Assembly: GCA_963631545.1 (NCBI GenBank)
Contig: CAVGRN010000001.1
Span: 40,849 to 104,848 of the forward strand
Source of the DNA: UBA1181 sp963631545
Lineage (GTDB): Bacteria > Bacteroidota > Bacteroidia > Bacteroidales > Paludibacteraceae
Reading direction: 5' to 3'
DNA: 64,000 bases
This document shows, piece after piece, positions 60,792-64,000 of the stretch; the stretch's first letter is position 1; every line of letters begins with the position of its first letter. The notes below the pieces were generated by a model, which did not search any database, was not told the origin of the DNA, and was given only the letters and a program-made list of their open reading frames with translations. The position numbers and the translations under genes are program-made.

Positions 60792-60824
60792 CAAATATAG
60801 AAAAATTTTCATTTCCAAGTCAAA
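60792..60824 (-). promoter_or_regulatory. Promoter TTTG-N21-TATATTTG for the HU-like gene
   Basis: On the minus strand TTTG (60821-60824) and TATATTTG (60792-60799) are 21 bp apart. Transcription would start near 60785, leaving a 5' leader of about 505 nt. Confidence 0.7.
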
Positions 60825-60951
60825 CATCTTTATTTTTATTTTCGACAGTTTTTCAATAGAATTAATATGTGATAGATCATTCGTTTGCCATAACAGCAAA
60901 TTAATTTGGACTTTTTTCAATTTAACTTGCCTTGTATTAAGTTATGGCATA

Positions 60952-60959
60952 CAAATATA
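60952..60959 (-). promoter_or_regulatory. Second TATATTTG box, upstream module copy
   Basis: Same -7 box 160 bp upstream of the first; the sequence CGTTTGCCATA occurs 60-70 bp downstream of each (60731 and 60882). No matching -33 box. Confidence 0.4.
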
Positions 60960-60994
60960 TAAAAAATTCAAAACAACCAACTCTATTATATATA

Positions 60995-61040
60995 GATTGT
61001 TTGGCAATTCCCATAGACCGAGATACTCAATTGTATTTTT
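60995..61040 (-). pseudogene. KilA-N gene remnant (46 bp)
   Basis: Matches 62714-62759, inside the truncated KilA-N gene, with two differences; codes for NTIEYLGLWEL-like residues. It abuts leader repeat A through a shared T5 run, so it looks like the leftover of a deletion. Confidence 0.8.
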
Positions 61041-61153
61041 TTCTATTGTGCCAGGCAGTTAGGGGTGTAGATTCCCAACCCCCTCCACAAGGATAGTCTT
61101 TTTCACGCATTATGCCTCCGCCCTTGGCGTTTCACTTCCGCACATCTATCTTC
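61037..61153 (-). repeat. KilA-N leader repeat, copy A (117 bp, partial)
   Basis: 111/117 identical to 62937-63053. Reads as the upstream leader of a KilA-N gene on the minus strand, but its gene-proximal 35 bp are missing. Confidence 0.92.
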
Positions 61154-61171
61154 GCACCCGAAATGTGTTCA

Positions 61172-61630
61172 CTATCTGCACATTTGGGAAGAAAAAATTC
61201 TTTCCTCCAATGTCAAGACGTTTGGTCCGAAAGGTCGGTGTTCTGCTGTTTGACTGGTACCCGACTGGCACCCATCTTCTTTGCGACTGGTACATTTGTA
61301 CACGGTCACAGCAAAAGCGGTGATCAAATTTACATCGAATACGGCCTTAGGATTTCCATTGTCGCTCAATTCTTTTTGAACTTGTCCAATGCCACGGTTG
61401 TACTTGTTCACATTACCCAATGATTTCATTGCACTTGCAATGATGGGATTACGATAATCGTTTATTTTCGGGAAGTTTTCGGGGCGTGCGTTGCCATACA
61501 GAACGCCGGCGTTGGTTATCTCAAGGTGATCACTGAAATCATAAAAACGAAGAGGTGTATTGCTTTGCAGGTCTCGGTGCATGCATCCGTTCATAAGCAA
61601 CTCTCGAATAGCCCAGTATGGATAGTTCAT
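61172..61630 (-). pseudogene. C-terminal fragment of an AlbA_2-type ATP-binding regulator (152 aa)
   Basis: The frame starts inside the GHKL-like ATPase part of the family: AIRELLMNGCMHRDL, FYDFSDHLEITNAGVLY, NKYNRGIGQVQKEL. Complete members carry about 200 N-terminal residues with the AlbA_2 domain, which is absent here. Its C-terminus runs into sequence near leader repeat A and no longer resembles the family. ATG overlaps the RhuM stop (ATGA), so it may still be translated as a fragment. Confidence 0.75.
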
Positions 61631-62640
61631 TTGTTTTCTTTGTTTAAGTCACTGACGTATTTTATTGTATCAAGGTAATCTTTCTCTGCATCGCTGATTA
61701 CCCTCTGCTTGTATTTGCGGTATTCCGTAGTGGCGTGCTTCATAGCTTGCTGATGCGACACGCTGCCAGCCCCTTGCAGCAGTTTCTCGCCCGTCATTAT
61801 CAGTATATTGTCAAGATACTTTGCCCAGTCATCCATTGTCATTGGTTGTTCACGCTCAGCCTGTCTCTCTGCAAAATCAAGATACCCGGAAACCAGCAGT
61901 CCCATGGTTCTCAGTTCTTTTTCGTTGAGGTAGTTTTTGGCAGTGCGTGCCTCCTCGAGAGTTGGTTGCGTTCCGTTGAATGCCATCAGCCCCATAAAAT
62001 CTTTCTCGGCATCGGCCCGTTGCACTATAATTTCCGCAGCCGTATTGCCATGCACGGCATAGTGTATCTTGTTTTGTACCTTTTTAAAAAACTCCAGTGA
62101 CACCTCAGCTTTGGGGTCATAGTCAATACTGGTGGCATAGATTTCGAGCACCTGGCGGTAGAACACCTTCTCGGTAGCCCGTATATCGCGTATGCGTGCC
62201 AGCAGTTCCTTCCAGTACCCACCGCCTCCCAGTTGTTTCAAGCGTTCGTCGTCCATGACAAAGCCCTTCTTTATGTACTCGTTGAGTATTTTTGTAGCCC
62301 ATTGCCGAAAACGGGTAGCCTTCAGCGACGACACGCGGTAACCTACTGCAATGATGGCATCGAGCGAGTAGAAATCAATAAGCTCATTGACCTCACCCCG
62401 AATACCTCTGTTTACGACTGTTTCCATTTTGGAAACAGTCGTTTCTGCCGTCAGCTCACCCTCGGCATATATATTTTTCAGATGCTTGCTTATGGCAGGC
62501 ACTCCCACGTCGAAGATTTGCGACATGGCTTTCTGTGTGCACCACAGCGTTTCGTCTTTTATGACGACATCTACAATGCCGAGACCGTTGGGCATTTCGT
62601 ATTGTATAGATTCTGTCATGTGTTTTTCAAGTTCGCTCAT
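61627..62640 (-). CDS. RhuM family protein (337 aa)
   Basis: Matches the virulence RhuM family: VIKDETLWCTQKAMSQIFDVGVPAISKHLKNIYAEGEL with an HTH-like N-terminus, FYSLDAIIAVGYRVSSLKATRFRQWATKILNEYIKKGFVMDDERLK as the family core, and a helical C-terminus. Function is not established; such genes are typical of islands, prophages and restriction/defence neighbourhoods. It follows the truncated KilA-N gene by 5 bp and overlaps the ATPase fragment by 4 bp. Confidence 0.9.
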   Translation of the reverse strand: MSELEKHMTESIQYEMPNGLGIVDVVIKDETLWCTQKAMSQIFDVGVPAISKHLKNIYAEGELTAETTVSKMETVVNRGIRGEVNELIDFYSLDAIIAVGYRVSSLKATRFRQWATKILNEYIKKGFVMDDERLKQLGGGGYWKELLARIRDIRATEKVFYRQVLEIYATSIDYDPKAEVSLEFFKKVQNKIHYAVHGNTAAEIIVQRADAEKDFMGLMAFNGTQPTLEEARTAKNYLNEKELRTMGLLVSGYLDFAERQAEREQPMTMDDWAKYLDNILIMTGEKLLQGAGSVSHQQAMKHATTEYRKYKQRVISDAEKDYLDTIKYVSDLNKENK

Positions 62641-62645
62641 ATTGT

Positions 62646-62900
62646 TTATGCGTTATTTCGTTGGTAAGCCTGCATCCATTTAAAGGGGTCGAATTCGACC
62701 CCTTTAAAATCAGGATTGTTTAACAATTCCCATAGACCGAGATACTCAATTGTATTTTTACTTCTCATCCAGTTTTTCACAACATCTTTAGGTTCAACAG
62801 AATTCTTTTGACGGGCAATATCTGTTATACAGATATAATCATTGCCTCCTGCTTTTATTGCTTTGATTTCTGCGTCTTTTACTTTCTGAAGTTTAGTCAT
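62646..62900 (-). pseudogene. KilA-N domain gene, frameshifted and truncated (84 codons)
   Basis: Similar to the first third of the intact gene at 63124-63942 (NDYICITDIARQ, DVVKNWMRSKNTIEYLGLWELLNNPDFKGVEFD). One T is missing at about 62679 relative to the intact copy (CATCCATTTAAAGG against CATCCATTTTAAAGT), which shifts FKMDAGL to FKWMQAY, and homology ends a few codons later where the RhuM gene begins. The start at 62900 matches that of the intact copy relative to the shared leader. Confidence 0.85.
62679..62708. repeat. 30-bp perfect palindrome within the truncated KilA-N gene
   Basis: Arms TTTAAAGGGGTCGAA and its exact complement meet without a loop. It corresponds to the near-palindrome at 63722-63753 in the intact paralogue. 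Confidence 0.9.
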
Positions 62901-63053
62901 ACTTTCTCTTATTTTACTTTCATTCCGCAATGGCGATTTTTTCTATTGTGCCAGGCAGTTAGGGGCGTAGATTTCCAAACCCCTTCGCAAAGATAGTCTT
63001 TTTCACGCATTATGCCTCCGCCCTTGGCGTTTCACTTCCGCACATCTATCTTC
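62901..63053 (-). repeat. KilA-N leader repeat, copy B (about 153 bp)
   Basis: Directly upstream of the truncated KilA-N start. 62937-63053 matches copy A; 62903-62956 matches copy C (63945-63998 and on). Confidence 0.92.
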
Positions 63054-63123
63054 AAATCTGAAAAAAATTACGATTTACGGTTGGCTGGTTCAAGAGTGAT
63101 TCTTCATTGCCAGACCTGCAAGC

Positions 63124-63942
63124 TTACCTATCCACCAAAAGCAGGCGGTCTTCTACATTTTCAAGCACCTTCATCTGCTGAATGGCGATTTTGTTCAGGC
63201 GTTCAAGTCGCTCGCCCTGCGGAATTTTGTCGTTTATAAAAACAGAGTTTAAGTTTTCCATGTTGGAGAGGCAAATCAACTGGTTTATGGTTGCGTAGTC
63301 GCGGATGTTGCCTTTTAAATCGGGGTTTGCCTCTCGCCATTCGCGGGCGGTCATTCCAAAGAGGGCGACATTGAGCATATCCGCCTCGTCTGCGTAGATA
63401 AAGGATTTCTGGGCGGGTGTTATTTCTTCAGGAATCAAGTTCTGCTTGATTGCATCTGTATGAATGTGATAGTTGATTTTTGCAAGTTCTCGTTTTGCAG
63501 ACCAGCCGAGTTGTTTTTGTTCCTCGGCTTTTAAGCGTTGGAATTCTTCAATCAAATACAGTTTGAATAGAACACTAATTGCAGCACCAAATTCAAATGC
63601 TATATCTTTATGAGCAAACGTTCCGCCATAACGACCTTTTTTTACAATAATTCCGATAGCGTTCGTTTCTTCTATCCATTCGCTGCAACTTAATACAAAG
63701 GAAGGTAAGCCTGCATCCATTTTAAAGTGGTCAAATTCGACCACTTTAAAATCTGGATTGTGAATCATTTCCCAGGTGCCAAGAAACTCTATTGTATAGC
63801 GGTTTCTTAGCCAGTTTTTTATTACATCTGCAGCTCTTGACTCATTTCCTTTTGCACCTGCCATATCTGTAAGACTTATATAGTCGTGTCCTTTAATGTT
63901 GATTACCGCGATTTCTGTATTTTGAACATTGATTTTTCCCAT
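63124..63942 (-). CDS. KilA-N domain protein, intact (272 aa)
   Basis: N-terminal KilA-N DNA-binding domain with GHDYISLTDMAGAKGNESRAADVIKNWLRNRYTIEFLGTWEMIHNPDF, then ETNAIGIIVKKGRYGGTFAHKDIAFEFGAAIS (the APSES-like second half), and a helical C-terminal domain. KilA-N proteins are widespread in phages and islands, generally as DNA-binding regulators. The start at 63942 is shared in position with the paralogue relative to the leader repeat. The frame appears complete and undamaged, and contains a 32-nt near-palindrome at 63722-63753. Confidence 0.9.
   Translation of the reverse strand: MGKINVQNTEIAVINIKGHDYISLTDMAGAKGNESRAADVIKNWLRNRYTIEFLGTWEMIHNPDFKVVEFDHFKMDAGLPSFVLSCSEWIEETNAIGIIVKKGRYGGTFAHKDIAFEFGAAISVLFKLYLIEEFQRLKAEEQKQLGWSAKRELAKINYHIHTDAIKQNLIPEEITPAQKSFIYADEADMLNVALFGMTAREWREANPDLKGNIRDYATINQLICLSNMENLNSVFINDKIPQGERLERLNKIAIQQMKVLENVEDRLLLVDR
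63722..63753. repeat. 32-nt near-perfect palindrome within the intact KilA-N gene
   Basis: Arms TTTTAAAGTGGTC (63722-63734) and GACCACTTTAAAA (63741-63753) are perfectly complementary; the 6-bp centre has one mismatched pair. Confidence 0.9.
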
Positions 63943-64000
63943 TTTCTTTCTCTTATTTTACTTTCATTCCGCAATGGCGATTTTTTCTATTGTGCCAGGC
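63943..64000 (-). repeat. KilA-N leader repeat, copy C (cut by window end)
   Basis: From 63945 on it is identical to copy B up to the window end (TTTCTCTTATTTTACTTTCA and onward to TGCCAGGC). It probably continues beyond the window. Confidence 0.92.

Larger units (their letters stand above)
60280..61036. other. Gene-free leader and promoter region of the HU-like gene
   Basis: Holds five double-hairpin units (60284-60662), a strong minus-strand promoter (60792-60824) and a second, weaker copy of the promoter module (60882-60959), then the KilA-N remnant. A 77-codon minus-strand frame (60507-60740) lies over units 4 and 5 and is doubtful. Confidence 0.6.

Noticed and set aside
61112..63239. 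Two plus-strand frames starting MPPPLAFHFRTSIF at 61112 and 63012
   Set aside because: The identical starts come from the leader repeat; the downstream parts are antisense to real genes and unrelated to each other.

Overview
The window comes from a Bacteroidota chromosome, most likely order Bacteroidales. The evidence is the recurrent TAnnTTTG promoter -7 box (at least fifteen good examples, a few with a TTTG -33 box 19-21 bp upstream), the near absence of strong Shine-Dalgarno sites, TonB-dependent receptors with carboxypeptidase-like plugs, DUF4876/DUF6850/DUF5686/DUF5063 family proteins, a type IX secretion C-terminal sorting domain, an HU-like protein of the Bacteroidales type, and a Bacteroidetes-type PurF paralogue. 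I cannot name a genus. Coding is dense on both strands. There is no CRISPR array, rRNA, integrase or transposase; one tRNA gene is visible.

Layout. 1-9900 is accessory in character: the end of a CrtI-like oxidoreductase, a small acidic orphan gene bracketed by a 132-bp direct repeat, a 1348-residue protein with a Schlafen/AlbA_2 domain, and a two-gene lipoprotein operon (BMP-family binding protein, then a periplasmic-binding domain fused to a legumain-like C13 protease). A long hairpin, a 22-bp tandem repeat and a 5'-truncated ADP-ribosylglycohydrolase follow. 9944-23126 is mainly core: alaS, an M23 peptidase, MerR and TRIC-channel genes, a sorting-domain protein, a MATE exporter, nrdG/nrdD, a DcaP-like porin and a DASS anion transporter. 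23556-27203 is a three-subunit biotin-dependent acyl-CoA carboxylase. 27355-37742 holds a patatin/outer-membrane protein, a lipoprotein, YgiQ, and a five-gene minus-strand operon (DUF5063, 3'-5' exonuclease, PurF-like protein lacking the nucleophilic Cys, GH13 enzyme, TatD). 38050-43893 is an uptake locus (DUF4876 lipoprotein, TonB receptor, DUF6850 barrel). 44110-59551 holds trxA, dnaE, a putative small RNA, tRNA-Arg, PAP2, SDR, DUF5686, aspS, an aminotransferase, a LolC/E-like permease, an AlkD-like protein and a hemolysin-III protein.

59650-64000 is the second accessory zone. An HU-like gene is preceded by a leader of about 500 nt holding five repeated double-hairpin units. Beyond it is a KilA-N/RhuM island in which a leader of at least 117 bp is repeated three times, each copy heading a KilA-N gene in a different state: intact, frameshifted and truncated, and a 46-bp remnant.

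The most promising undescribed items are the binding-protein/legumain fusion operon (5588-8855), the double-hairpin leader of the HU-like gene (60284-60662), the KilA-N cassette array with a covarying palindrome inside its coding sequence (60995-64000), and a tRNA-Arg whose universal G19-C56 elbow pair is replaced by U19-A56 (49249-49322). All family calls were made by eye from sequence motifs, without database searches.
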